Counted from the stretch's first letter, positions 15,705 to 24,196 are shown. The stretch is 64,000 nt of DNA from Streptosporangium sp. NBC_01756 (GCF_035917975.1 NZ_CP109130.1:8184001-8248000); one strand, 5' to 3'. A program made the numbers and translations. The notes: generated by a model not told the origin, from the sequence alone.

Positions 15705-16679
15705 ATGGCGGAGCCGGTGGTCGTCGACGCGATGGGCGGAGACCACGGACCAGCCGAGACGGTCGGCGGGGCCGTCACCGCCCTGCGCGAACACGGGGTG
15801 CCCGTCGTGCTCGTCGGCAGGGCCGGGGAGATCCTCCGAGAGCTGGCGCGCCACGACGCCGCCGGCGAGATCGACGTGGTCCACGCCGACGAGGTCGTGC
15901 CGATGAACGAGCGCGGCGCGGGGGCCGTCGCCTCCGTCGGCTCCAGCCTGAGGATCGGCTGCGAACTCGTACGGCAGGGCGCGGGCTCGGCGTTCGTGTC
16001 GGCCGGCTCCACCGGTGCGGTCGTCTCGTGCGCGATCCGCGGCATCGGACGCGCGCAGAGCGTGCTGCGTCCCGCCCTGGCCATCGCGCTGCCCTCGGTG
16101 ACCGGCGGCGCCACCGTGCTCATCGACGCCGGGGCGACGTCCGACCCCACACCGGAGATGATCGCCCAGTTTGCTGTGCTCGGCGCGTCCTACGCCCAGC
16201 TCGTGCTCGGGGTGGCCGACCCGTCGGTCGGCCTGCTGTCGATCGGCTCGGAACCGGGCAAGGGCAACCGGCTGACCCGCAGGACCGAGGAGCTGCTGCC
16301 CGCGCTGCCGTTCCGCTTCCACGGCAACGTCGAGGGCCACGACGTGCTCGCCGGCACCGTCGATGTGATCGTCACCGACGGCTTCACCGGCAACGTCGTG
16401 CTCAAGAACGTCGAGGGCTCCGTCCGGGCCGCACTCACCCTGGTGGCGCAGTCGGGCGTCGCCGGGCCGGAGGCGCTGCGCGAGGTGGCCCGCCGCTACG
16501 ACCCCGAGTCCCACGGTGGCGCGGCCCTGCTGGGGCTGAGCGGCACCGTCGTCGTGGCACACGGTTCCTCCCGGGCCCCGACGATCGCGCGGGCCTGCGT
16601 GGTCGCCCGCGACCTCGCCGGCGGTGGCGTCGTCTCCCGGGTCCGTGACCACCTCACGGTGGAACCGGTCATCTCTTGA
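15705..16679 (+). CDS. plsX: Phosphate acyltransferase PlsX
   Basis: A 324-aa enzyme that converts acyl-ACP to acyl-phosphate, the donor for PlsY. It begins VVVDAMGGDHGP, the family signature, and keeps TEELLPALPFRFHGNVEG and TDGFTGNVVLK. The ATG at 15705 follows AAGGAG at 6 bp spacing; the open frame upstream is non-homologous. In most genomes plsX sits with fatty-acid genes (rpmF, fabH). Here it stands inside a carotenoid cluster together with a plsY-like gene, so it may be a paralogue serving carotenoid ester formation. Whether a second plsX exists elsewhere is unknown from this window. Confidence 0.93.
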   Translation: MAEPVVVDAMGGDHGPAETVGGAVTALREHGVPVVLVGRAGEILRELARHDAAGEIDVVHADEVVPMNERGAGAVASVGSSLRIGCELVRQGAGSAFVSAGSTGAVVSCAIRGIGRAQSVLRPALAIALPSVTGGATVLIDAGATSDPTPEMIAQFAVLGASYAQLVLGVADPSVGLLSIGSEPGKGNRLTRRTEELLPALPFRFHGNVEGHDVLAGTVDVIVTDGFTGNVVLKNVEGSVRAALTLVAQSGVAGPEALREVARRYDPESHGGAALLGLSGTVVVAHGSSRAPTIARACVVARDLAGGGVVSRVRDHLTVEPVIS

Positions 16680-16708
16680 CCTCCCGTCCGGCGCCGGAAC
16701 CCGGGGCC

Positions 16709-17551
16709 TTACGCGAGAGGGTCGGCCCCGTTCCAGGTGCCCTCACTGCCGTAGGGGGAGAACCGGGCGAACAACTCCTCGGAGTACCAGTCCTCTCCCC
16801 GGGTCCGCCCGATCACCTGCCGGTGCGCCCGCCCCCGGTAGGCGAAGTCCCGCACCGCGTCCGCGTCGCGCCACAGCGAGAACGTGGCCTGCCTGACCAG
16901 CGGCCACTCGCCGACACCGACCGAGGCCAGGCAACCGTCCTGTTCCCGCAGCAGGCGGTCCACCCGCGGGACCGACCGGTAGAACGGCACCAGGCGGGAG
17001 GGCCGGATCGACGCGCGGGTCAGTACGGCGACCGGCCCGCCCTCGCCGGAGCCGCCCGGATTCCCGGTGACGGGCCCTGGGACCTTCCCCGTCGTCCCGT
17101 CCGCCCCGGCTTGGTCCGCCTGTATCTCCCCGGCTCGGTCCGCTCGCGCCGCCCCGGCTTGGACCGCCCGCACCTCCCCGATCCGCCGGGCCTTCCCGAG
17201 GGCGGGTCCGAACGGCTCCACCCCGCCCCAGCTGCCCCGCGAGGACAGCGGCTCCAGCCGTACCTGCCAGGATTCCAGCGCCTCCTGCCGCCAGCGCACC
17301 GCCATCGGCGAGCCGTCCAGGAAGTCGTCCAGGGCACTCTCCCGCCGCCAGACCGCCAGCAGCGCCCAGCGGCGCAGGTCCGCGCCCAGACTCATCGACG
17401 CCCCCCGGCCGGAGCCGAGCAACCGCCAGAACAGCAGCCCCGGAGTGCTCCTCAGCACCGGCCGGTCGAACGCCATGTACCTCATGGCGCCGAGCTCCGC
17501 ATACCTGATGAGGTGGAAAGAAGCGATGGTCCCTCTGCTCGTCTCGGTCAT
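16709..17551 (-). CDS. Spheroidene monooxygenase-like protein (CrtA family)
   Basis: A 280-aa protein of the CrtA type, which adds keto or hydroxyl groups to acyclic carotenoids. Supporting patterns are TIASFHLIRY at the N-terminus, RRTPGL-like STPGLLFWRLLGSGRG, GPVAVLTRASIRP-like PVAVLTRASIRPSRL, GVGEWPLVRQATFSLW and a C-terminal FARFSPYGSEGTWNG. Between residues 122 and 172 there is a Gly/Ala/Asp-rich insertion made of short repeats (GEVRAVQAGAARADRAGE) not expected in the fold core. The ATG at 17551 keeps the conserved N-terminus and overlaps the divergent plsY-like gene by 26 bp. Confidence 0.8.
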   Translation of the reverse strand: MTETSRGTIASFHLIRYAELGAMRYMAFDRPVLRSTPGLLFWRLLGSGRGASMSLGADLRRWALLAVWRRESALDDFLDGSPMAVRWRQEALESWQVRLEPLSSRGSWGGVEPFGPALGKARRIGEVRAVQAGAARADRAGEIQADQAGADGTTGKVPGPVTGNPGGSGEGGPVAVLTRASIRPSRLVPFYRSVPRVDRLLREQDGCLASVGVGEWPLVRQATFSLWRDADAVRDFAYRGRAHRQVIGRTRGEDWYSEELFARFSPYGSEGTWNGADPLA

Positions 17552-18128
17552 CGGCGGCTACCTTCTCGGATCCGTTCCGGTCGCCGTGCTGGTCGCCCGC
17601 GCGCACGGCGTCGACCCCCGCGAGGTCGGCGACGGCAACCCCGGCTTCTGGAACGTCAGGGAACGGCTCGGCCGGCGCGCCGCGGCGCCGGTCTTCACGG
17701 GTGACACGCTCAAGGGAACGTCCGCCGGGCTGCTCGCCCTGGTGGTCAGCGGCCTGCACACCACAGGGTGGGGCCTGGTGACCGGCCCCAGCTCCGTGCC
17801 GGTGTATCTCGCGGTGGCCGCCGCGATGGCCGGGCACGCCTGGCCGGTGTTCGCCGGTTTCCGGGGCGGCCGGTCGATCCTCACCTTCGTGGGCGGGTCC
17901 GCCGTCATCTGCCCGCCCGGTTTCCTGCTCGGTGTCGCCGTCCTCGTCGTGACCGCCCTGGTGACGCGGTCCTTCGCGATCGGGGCGCGGGCCGGTGTGT
18001 TCGCCATCCCGCTGCTGCAGCTCCTCTTCGCGCCGGTCGGATACGTGGCCGGGACCGGCGCGCTGATGTGCCTCATCGGGCTCCGTTTCGGGCAGGCGGC
18101 GCGGGCCGGCCGGACCGGCCGGTCGTGA
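17526..18128 (+). CDS. plsY: Divergent glycerol-3-phosphate acyltransferase (PlsY family)
   Basis: A 200-aa polytopic membrane protein. PlsY motifs are recognisable: GGYLLGSVPVAVLVARAHG, then GDGNPGFWNVRERLG (usual form GSGNIGATN) and FTGDTLKG (usual form DxxKG), and AGHAWPVFAGFRGGR later. The substituted NPGFWN box marks a paralogous subfamily. PlsY uses acyl-phosphate made by PlsX to acylate a hydroxyl group. Given its place between crtA-like and glycosyltransferase genes, acylation of a carotenoid glycoside is an attractive alternative to glycerol phosphate; this is inference. The 3' end overlaps the convergent glycosyltransferase gene by 56 bp. Confidence 0.82.
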   Translation: MVPLLVSVIGGYLLGSVPVAVLVARAHGVDPREVGDGNPGFWNVRERLGRRAAAPVFTGDTLKGTSAGLLALVVSGLHTTGWGLVTGPSSVPVYLAVAAAMAGHAWPVFAGFRGGRSILTFVGGSAVICPPGFLLGVAVLVVTALVTRSFAIGARAGVFAIPLLQLLFAPVGYVAGTGALMCLIGLRFGQAARAGRTGRS

Positions 18129-19194
18129 CCCCTCCGTAGGTACGGCCCCGCCAGTTCCGTATCGGCCGCAGCGTGGCCTGCGTCAGCCGCACGGCGGTCA
18201 GCGGGTCCAGCAGCGGCGCCAGCAGCACACCGGGACCGGGCCGGGTGTAGCTGCCGCGCAGCGCCCCGGCCAGCAGCAGCCGTACGGCCAGCAGACCCAG
18301 ATCCAGCCGGGTGGGCCGCCCCGTCGCCAGCCGCACGACCGGCAGGGCGGTGGTGAGCCAGACCACCGCCAGGTCGGCGACCTGCCAGCCGGGGCGGGTG
18401 GCGTCGCTCAGCGGCAGCGTCCGCCCCCACTCCCGCCACACCTCGGCCGTGGAGGCGTGCATGTCGACCTCCAGCAGGCCCCCCGCGTCCAGGAAACCCA
18501 CCGACCAGCCGTCGGCGGCCAGGATCCGGCCCAGCGCCACGTCGTCGGCCATGTGCCCGCGGACCCTCGCGAACCCGTCGGCCGCCAGCATCGCCGTACG
18601 CCGGAAGGCCATGCACTGGCCGTTGGTCACCACGCGGTGCGGCGGCGGCGGGATCGGCGGTCCCACGGGTCCGAACCGGTAGACCAGCGTCGCCAGGAAC
18701 GAGGCGTGCAGCGCCTGCTCCGCGGTGCCGTCACAGACGAACCGGGGCCCCACGCTGACCAGGTCGTAGCCGTCCAGGGCCGCGGCGAGCGCGCCGAACA
18801 GGCCGGGCGCCGGCCGGGTGTCCGCGTCGAGGGTCACCACGATGTCACCCCCGGCCGCCTCGATCCCCTGCCGCAGCGCCCACTGCTTGCCCACCCAGCC
18901 CGCGGGGAGGGGTGCGCCGGTGACCACCTTCGCACCGAGGTTCCCGGCCAGCCGTGCCGTGCCGTCGCTCGAGTCGTCGTCGACGACGACGACCTCGGTG
19001 ACGGCCGGGTCGGCGAGCGCGGCCTCCAGGCAGGGGCCGATGCGGCCCTCCTCGTCGCGGGCGGGGATCACCACCGAGATCCGCGCGTCCGGTGTCGTGA
19101 CGGGGGTCAGCGCGGGCAGCCGGTCGCGTCCGCGTGCCAGCCGTACGCCCACGGCGAGGGCGGCGGCGACCTGAAGCGCGGTGAGTGCTCTCAT
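18073..19194 (-). CDS. Family 2 glycosyltransferase, probably carotenoid-modifying
   Basis: A 373-aa GT-A fold enzyme with an N-terminal membrane or hydrophobic segment (residues 4-20). Motifs in order: SVVIPARDEEGRIGPCL, VVVVDDDSSDGT, LDADTRP (the metal-binding DxD type) and MADDVALGRILAADGWSV (the ED/QxxRW-like region). Hydrophobic segments around 270-310 suggest C-terminal membrane helices. Enzymes of this kind glycosylate carotenoid hydroxyls in several actinobacterial and deinococcal clusters. Its start overlaps the stop of the small Pro-rich ORF by ATGA, tying it to the desaturase upstream. Confidence 0.85.
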   Translation of the reverse strand: MRALTALQVAAALAVGVRLARGRDRLPALTPVTTPDARISVVIPARDEEGRIGPCLEAALADPAVTEVVVVDDDSSDGTARLAGNLGAKVVTGAPLPAGWVGKQWALRQGIEAAGGDIVVTLDADTRPAPGLFGALAAALDGYDLVSVGPRFVCDGTAEQALHASFLATLVYRFGPVGPPIPPPPHRVVTNGQCMAFRRTAMLAADGFARVRGHMADDVALGRILAADGWSVGFLDAGGLLEVDMHASTAEVWREWGRTLPLSDATRPGWQVADLAVVWLTTALPVVRLATGRPTRLDLGLLAVRLLLAGALRGSYTRPGPGVLLAPLLDPLTAVRLTQATLRPIRNWRGRTYGGVTTGRSGRPAPPARNGAR

Positions 19195-19460
19195 GACTGG
19201 GGGCTCTCCTTGACGGTGGTGGGAACGATCCGGGGCGCGGAGTTCATCTCGGGAGGCCCTCCTGTAGGGGCGCGGGTCTCTTCACGGGCGGTACGGGTCT
19301 TTTCGGGAGGGGAGCCGGTCTTTTCGCGAGGTGCGGGTCTTTTCGGGAGGGGAGCACGTCCCTTTGCGGGGAGTGCGGGGCTTTTCGGGATGAGAGCCGG
19401 TCTCTCCGGGAGGGGAGCGGGTCCCTTCGAGAGGGGAGCGCGGCGGAACAGGGAGGTCAC
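19191..19460 (-). CDS. 89-aa proline/lysine-rich ORF bridging desaturase and glycosyltransferase
   Basis: A reading frame of 89 residues that fills the gap exactly: its GTG overlaps the desaturase stop (GTGA) and its stop overlaps the glycosyltransferase start (ATGA). The protein is a degenerate repeat of PAPLPERPALIPKSPAL-like units, rich in Pro, Lys and Arg, with no hydrophobic core. It is either a real linker peptide or a translated repeat that keeps ribosomes moving from one gene to the next. No family recognised. Confidence 0.45.
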   Translation of the reverse strand: MTSLFRRAPLSKGPAPLPERPALIPKSPALPAKGRAPLPKRPAPREKTGSPPEKTRTAREETRAPTGGPPEMNSAPRIVPTTVKESPQS

Positions 19461-20887
19461 CGGGGAAAGTCCTCCGCCACGAGGGAGTCGACGATACGGC
19501 CGCCCATCGTCACCAGCGGCAGCCCGCCGCCCGGATGGACCGAGCCGCCGACCAGGTACAGCCCGCGCCGCGGACCCCGGTTGCCGGGTCGGCGGAACGG
19601 CGCCAGGGGGCCGGCGTAGGCGCCTCCGTAGATCGCCCCACCCCAGGAGCCGTAGCGCTCGCGCAGGTCGGCTGGTGTGATCAGGTCGACGGAGCGCAGC
19701 CGCCCCGACAGGTCGTGGCCCCGCGCGGCCAGGCGTTCCAGCACCAGGTCCCGGTAGGCCTCGGGCGGCATCGGCCACCGGCCGGGATCACGCGCCGGGA
19801 CGTTGACCAGCATGTTCCAGTTCTCGCAGCCCTCCGGCGCCTGCGACGGGTCGTCCACCGCCGAGCAGCCGATGTAGACGGTCGGGTCCTCGGGGGGCCT
19901 GCGCCGGTCGAAAATGTCGGCGAACTCCCGCTCGTAGTCGGCGGAGAAGACGATGGAGTGGTGCGCCAGCCCCTCGGTCCGGCCCTGCACGGCCGCCAGC
20001 AGCAGGAACGCCGAGGAGGACAGGCCGAGCCCGGCGATCCGCCGCAGCCGCCGCCGGTCCGGCAGCAGCCGCCCGTACAGCGCCGCCGCGTCGGTGTTGG
20101 CGACCACGACGTCGGCCCGCTCGCGCTCGCCGGAGGCCAGCCGCACCCCCAGGACGCGGGCGCCGTCGTCGAGGACCTCCGCCACCTCGGCGCTGAGGCT
20201 GGTTTCGACGCCCGCCTTCTCCAGCAGCACCGCCAGCGCGTCAGCGATCCGGGGCAGACCGCCGGGGACGTACCAGCCGCCCTGGCCGTGCTCGATCGCC
20301 GGGACGCAGCCCAGGGCCGCCGGTGCCCGGTAGGGGTTGGAGCCCGCATAGGTGGCGTAACGGCCGACGTACTGGCGCAGGCGCGGGTCGGCGAAGAAGC
20401 GCCGGGCCAGCCCGTCGAGGGTACGGCCGGGCGCCACCGCCATCAGGTCGGACAACCGCGCCTCGGCCGGTGGCCGGTTCAGCGGTCCGGTGAAGAAGGT
20501 GCGCTGCGAGGCGTCGTAGCAGCGCTGGGCCCACGCGAGGAAGGCCAGCCAGTTGCGGCCCTCTCCCGGCGCGAGCCGGTCCACCTCCCCGGCCGTCCTG
20601 ACGGGGTCGCGGTGCGCCGTCAGCGTCGAGCCGTCAGCGAACCGATAGCGGCACAGCTCCCGCAACTCGACGAGGTCCAACTCCAGGCCCAGGCCGGTGA
20701 AGAGGTCCGGCAGCGTCAGCAGCGAGGGCCCGATGGAGAAGGTGAAGCCGTCGCGCACGTGTTCGGCCAGCTTGCCGCCCAGCCGGTCCCGCTGCTCGTA
20801 CAGCCGCACCCGATGTCCCCGCCGGGCCAGCAGCAGGGCGGAGACCATGCCGCCCACACCGCCGCCGACCACGATCACTTCCGCCAT
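19457..20887 (-). CDS. Phytoene desaturase-family protein (CrtI/CrtN/CrtD-like)
   Basis: A 476-aa FAD-dependent oxidoreductase, the second of this family in the cluster. The N-terminal fold is VIVVGGGVGGMVSALLLARRG with RDRLGGKLAE; the C-terminal FAD motif is LYLVGGSVHPGGGLPLVTMG. A conserved RYATYAGSNPYRAPA segment lies near residue 180. This C-terminal VHPGGGLP form is typical of desaturases acting on already modified acyclic carotenoids (for example CrtD or CrtN relatives), so it probably acts after CrtI on hydroxylated or methoxylated intermediates. The exact substrate is not readable from sequence. Confidence 0.87.
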   Translation of the reverse strand: MAEVIVVGGGVGGMVSALLLARRGHRVRLYEQRDRLGGKLAEHVRDGFTFSIGPSLLTLPDLFTGLGLELDLVELRELCRYRFADGSTLTAHRDPVRTAGEVDRLAPGEGRNWLAFLAWAQRCYDASQRTFFTGPLNRPPAEARLSDLMAVAPGRTLDGLARRFFADPRLRQYVGRYATYAGSNPYRAPAALGCVPAIEHGQGGWYVPGGLPRIADALAVLLEKAGVETSLSAEVAEVLDDGARVLGVRLASGERERADVVVANTDAAALYGRLLPDRRRLRRIAGLGLSSSAFLLLAAVQGRTEGLAHHSIVFSADYEREFADIFDRRRPPEDPTVYIGCSAVDDPSQAPEGCENWNMLVNVPARDPGRWPMPPEAYRDLVLERLAARGHDLSGRLRSVDLITPADLRERYGSWGGAIYGGAYAGPLAPFRRPGNRGPRRGLYLVGGSVHPGGGLPLVTMGGRIVDSLVAEDFPR

Positions 20888-20944
20888 TCACGCCTCCACC
20901 TGAGCATGGCCATCCCTGTCATTCGGGTCGTTGTCCGGTCCGCA

Positions 20945-21070
20945 CGCGAGCGCGGTCGTCTCCGTCCGTCCGGGCCTGCGCGCGGATACCGTCGTCTCCG
21001 TTGTCCGGGGCCGCGTGTGAGTGCGGTCGTCTCCGTTGTCCGGGGCCGGATGCGAACACGGTCACCTCCG
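20945..21070. repeat. About 36-bp tandem repeat between the desaturase and cruF-like genes
   Basis: Three and a half units containing GCGGTCGTCTCCGT and TTGTCCGGGGCCG lie between the two minus-strand genes. The last partial unit runs into the 3' end of the cruF-like gene. The gap otherwise shows no gene. Confidence 0.75.
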
Positions 21071-21886
21071 CCATCTGCGCCACCATGCGAGTACGGCGAA
21101 CAGACCCATGCCGATCCCTCCCACGACGGCGACCAGCGGGTCCGGCGGGTCGAAGACCGCCGCGAACCCGATGACCTCCATGACCGCCATCACCGTGTAG
21201 ATCGCGACCAGCCCGGAGCCCCTGGCGTCCGGGACGGCCACGACAGTGTCGATCAACGCCATCACCAGCGACGACACGACCAGCCAGCCGACGAAGTTGC
21301 TGATCGGAATGCCCCGGTAGGGGCCGGGGTCGTGCCAGACCCACAGGTCAAGCCTGATCATCTGCGGATCGAGGAACAGGTCCCAGGCGGTCAGCGCCAG
21401 GGCCCCCAGGACGATCCGGCCCGCCCGGCTCGCGGGCGACGCCGCCGCTGCCGCCGCATGGGCCGCCAGCCCCATGCCGCCCCACGCCAGCGCGACGATC
21501 ACCGGCACCCCGCCGAGCCGCGGCCACAGCACGTCGGTGTAGCCGTAGTCGCCGAACGGCAGGCCCGTCTTGATGCCGATCCATTCGGCGGCGTACCCGG
21601 TCAGCACCGCGGCGCCGAACGCCGCGGCCACTCGGGGAAAACCATGGGCCGCCGTGCCGAAGGCCAGGGCGGCGGCGGCCAGCAGGAGCACGACCACGCT
21701 GGTCAGCAGGATCGGCCGGGGCTGCAGCCCGGACGCGACCTGACCGGCGACCATGGCGAGGAGCAGTGCCGTGCCGAGCACGTTCGCGAGCCGCAGGGCG
21801 CCCGGGGACGGCCTCTCCCGTGCCGTCACGCCTCCTGCGATGCCGGTACCGGACCGTCCGCTGCTCACCTTCTGGCTCTGCCCCAT
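21062..21886 (-). CDS. Carotenoid biosynthesis membrane protein, CruF/hydratase family
   Basis: A 274-aa protein with about seven hydrophobic segments, matching the carotenoid hydratase family (CruF, bisanhydrobacterioruberin hydratase). Family-typical stretches are YAAEWIGIKTGLPFGDYGYT, PVIVALAWGGMG, LTAWDLFLDPQM and GPYRGIPISNFVGWLV. Such enzymes add water across the 1,2 double bond to give 1-hydroxy carotenoids, which a glycosyltransferase can then modify. It is the first gene of the minus-strand set cruF-like, desaturase, Pro-rich ORF, glycosyltransferase, so the cluster plausibly makes a hydroxylated, glycosylated acyclic xanthophyll. Confidence 0.85.
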   Translation of the reverse strand: MGQSQKVSSGRSGTGIAGGVTARERPSPGALRLANVLGTALLLAMVAGQVASGLQPRPILLTSVVVLLLAAAALAFGTAAHGFPRVAAAFGAAVLTGYAAEWIGIKTGLPFGDYGYTDVLWPRLGGVPVIVALAWGGMGLAAHAAAAAASPASRAGRIVLGALALTAWDLFLDPQMIRLDLWVWHDPGPYRGIPISNFVGWLVVSSLVMALIDTVVAVPDARGSGLVAIYTVMAVMEVIGFAAVFDPPDPLVAVVGGIGMGLFAVLAWWRRWRR

Positions 21887-22366
21887 GGAAGGTCATTCGA
21901 GTGGCGGGGCCCGGTCAGATTCACTTGATCTATTGATCTTCGCGTACGTCCGGCGCCGGGGACCTCCTCGGGTCCCGGCGCGGACCGTCCGGCGTGCCGG
22001 TCACGATGGCGGTGACCGGCGCGGACCCGTACGGCCGGTGAGCGAATCCTGTCCCCGCATGTGCCGCACTGGCCTGTCCCCGCATGTGCCGCACAGGCGG
22101 GGACACCTGCGTACCCAGGGCGGGACCGGGATCCGCCGATTCCAGTGCACCGCCGTACGGCACGCCGCCGACCGGGTGGCCGCCACCGGTGCTACACAGG
22201 AGACATCGCCTGACTGACGGGCCGCCGCTCACAGATCATGACCGGTGGACGTCCTCCCTCGGCCCAGCACGCCAGGTCGCCCTGCCTTCGGCTACACGGG
22301 CAGGGGCTGCTCACGTGGCCGCCCGCCGTACTCGCGAACGTTCACCGATGAACGGGAGGACCCATC
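21887..22366. other. Non-coding gap of 480 bp with a direct repeat and hairpin
   Basis: No convincing gene. It must contain the promoter of the cruF-like gene; an AT-richer patch TTGATCTATTGATCTT lies at about 21925-21940. A 22-bp sequence starting CCTGTCCCCGCATG occurs twice (22048-22069 and 22073-22094). The second copy forms a hairpin, GTCCCCGC (22076-22083) with GCGGGGAC (22097-22104). Function unknown. Confidence 0.6.
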
Positions 22367-22696
22367 ATGGCCGTTTCCCGCTGGACCCGCCGACTTGTCC
22401 TGACCGCACTTCTCGCGTCGGGCCCACCCGCCGCGTTCCCTGCTCTCGCTCAGGCCGCCCCACTTGGGAACAGGCCCGGGGCCTCCGCCGCGGCGGGTGA
22501 GACCTCGCTCCCGCAGGGTGCCGCCCGTTTCGCGCTGCCCCAGCCGGTGATGCTGGTGAACGCCTACACCGGCAAGTGCCTGACGATCGCCGGGGGAGTG
22601 AGCACCGAGAACAACGTCACGGCGTTGCAGTACACCTGCGACGACCATCCCTCGCGCCGCTGGCTGCTCAGGCTGACGGGACAGCTGTACGGCTGA
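22367..22696 (+). CDS. Small secreted ricin-type lectin-like protein, probably truncated
   Basis: A 109-aa protein with a signal peptide (RRLVLTALLASG core, cleavage near AQAAP at residue 30). The mature part has one partial ricin-B (beta-trefoil) unit: LVNAYTGKCLTIAGG, then NNVTALQYTC and RRWLLRL, resembling the QxW repeat. A full beta-trefoil needs three such units, so this is either a fragment or a single-repeat secreted peptide. GGGAGG precedes the ATG. No neighbour suggests its target. Confidence 0.55.
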   Translation: MAVSRWTRRLVLTALLASGPPAAFPALAQAAPLGNRPGASAAAGETSLPQGAARFALPQPVMLVNAYTGKCLTIAGGVSTENNVTALQYTCDDHPSRRWLLRLTGQLYG

Positions 22697-22797
22697 CGCC
22701 ACTTTCGAACGCGGCCAGGCCCGCGCCGCAGCCACCGGCGTCGACCGACCGGAGCGGCTCGCCCGGCATCGGCGGGAGCGGACGGAGCGGGCCGGCC

Positions 22798-23319
22798 CTA
22801 CCTGCTCGCCACCTCCAAGTGATCGAGTACGGCCCGCGCCACCTCGTGCTTGGACACCGCGGGCCGTTCGAAACGCAGGTCGGCCACTTCCGCGAAGGAG
22901 GCCGCCCGGCGCTCGCGCAGCTCGCTCGCCAGCGCGAGCGGCTCCTTGCCGAACCGGGGCCGATGGGACTTCTCGGTGATCCTCTCGGCGATGAAACCGG
23001 GCAGGGCGTCCAGCCACACCACCAGGGCCGGCTTGAGCGCCGCCCGGCAGCGGGGGTCGTCCAGCACGCTGGCCGCCGCGGCGATGACCGGGGCGGGCCG
23101 TTCGGTCAGGGAGTCCAGCAGGTGGACGGCCTCTCTGGCGTGCAGCAGCTTCGCCCCCTCGCGGGAGGCGATCTCGGCGGCGGTGGCGCCGTAGCGTCTC
23201 TCGAGGTAGGCGTCGCTGTCACGCATGGGCCGGTCGAGTGCCTCGCTGAGCAGCCGCGACACGCTGGTCTTCCCCGCGCCCATCAGACCGACCACGACGA
23301 TCGGAACCTCGGCCGTCAT
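22798..23319 (-). CDS. Shikimate kinase-like P-loop kinase
   Basis: A 173-aa small-molecule kinase. The Walker A motif is GLMGAGKTS near residue 11, followed by SRLLSEALDRPMRDSDAYLE, as in AroK. The rest is compatible with the shikimate/gluconate kinase fold, but the shikimate-binding Arg/Gly-Gly region is not clearly conserved (EGAKLLHAREAVHL), so the substrate may differ. The ATG at 23319 is chosen because GGAGGT lies 8 bp upstream; a GTG three codons earlier overlaps that site. The gene stands alone rather than with aroB/aroC. Confidence 0.75.
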   Translation of the reverse strand: MTAEVPIVVVGLMGAGKTSVSRLLSEALDRPMRDSDAYLERRYGATAAEIASREGAKLLHAREAVHLLDSLTERPAPVIAAAASVLDDPRCRAALKPALVVWLDALPGFIAERITEKSHRPRFGKEPLALASELRERRAASFAEVADLRFERPAVSKHEVARAVLDHLEVASR

Positions 23320-23464
23320 GCGTGCCACCTCCGGGTGTCTACGGGATCAAGCTCTCACCCCTGCCCGGGAAAGGCATGCTCTAGCATCCGGCGGCACAGA
23401 TCTTCACGGTGCGGACCTATCGACCCACCGGTCCTGACTCCGTTCCTGCCGGGATGCTCGGAGA

Positions 23465-24070
23465 TCACCCGCTCGGCTTGCCGATCTTGATCCAGTAACG
23501 CCGCACGACACCGTGCTCGGTGTCCCGGATGCCCTCAAGGACGCCGCCGTGGCGCTCGATCGTCATCGCCGAGGCGACGTTGTCGACCTCGCAGACGATC
23601 AGCACCCGATCCAGGCCGAGCCCCCGCGCCTCGTCGAGCATCCGGCCCAGCGCCCAGGTGGCCAGCCCGCGCCTACGCGCGGACGGCCGGACGCCGTACC
23701 CGATGTGGCCGACCCGCAGCACGAAGTCGTCGAACCCGTGCCGCAGCGCGATTCCGCCGAGCACCCGGTCGCCCTCGACGATCCAGCGGTACGTACAACG
23801 CACCCGGCCGGTCTGCACGGCCTTCGCCGGATCCGACTCGTCAGCCAACCGGGCCACCCAGGCCGCGAACCCGTCCGGCGAGTCGACCTCGTCGGACGGC
23901 AGCAGCCCGAAACCGTCCTCGTGGACGCCGGGACCCCACTCGTCACGCGCTTCGAGCCAGGCGGCGTGCAGGCGGGCGGTGGGCGCGATCAGTTCGGGTA
24001 TACCGCGACGATACCGATCAGAGCCGTGTACCGGCACAGCAGCAGGACCCGCTGTCCCCGTCGCCCTCAT
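23465..24070 (-). CDS. GNAT-family N-acetyltransferase
   Basis: A 201-aa acetyltransferase. The acetyl-CoA loop is seen as VRPSARRRGLATWALGRML (the R/QxxGxG/A pattern) near residue 130, followed by a beta4-beta5 region VLIVCEVDNVASAMTIERHGG. The start is uncertain: similar proteins begin close to PELIAPTARLHAAWLEA, so about 25 N-terminal residues may be untranslated. Substrate unknown; monocistronic. Confidence 0.75.
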   Translation of the reverse strand: MRATGTAGPAAVPVHGSDRYRRGIPELIAPTARLHAAWLEARDEWGPGVHEDGFGLLPSDEVDSPDGFAAWVARLADESDPAKAVQTGRVRCTYRWIVEGDRVLGGIALRHGFDDFVLRVGHIGYGVRPSARRRGLATWALGRMLDEARGLGLDRVLIVCEVDNVASAMTIERHGGVLEGIRDTEHGVVRRYWIKIGKPSG

Positions 24071-24196
24071 CGGCCTCGCCCCAAGCCGCCGGGCTTCCCA
24101 GACCGACGACTCCGGTCGCTGCCGGCGCCGTGCCCGGCCTGCTTCAGAGCCGGTCGGCGTCGTCTGCCGACGGATATGAACGGCGGCGGTTGCGGT

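Noticed and set aside
21930-22232. 100-codon minus-strand frame in the gap before the ricin-like gene
   Set aside because: Crosses the direct repeats and hairpin, no ribosome binding site and no homologous pattern.
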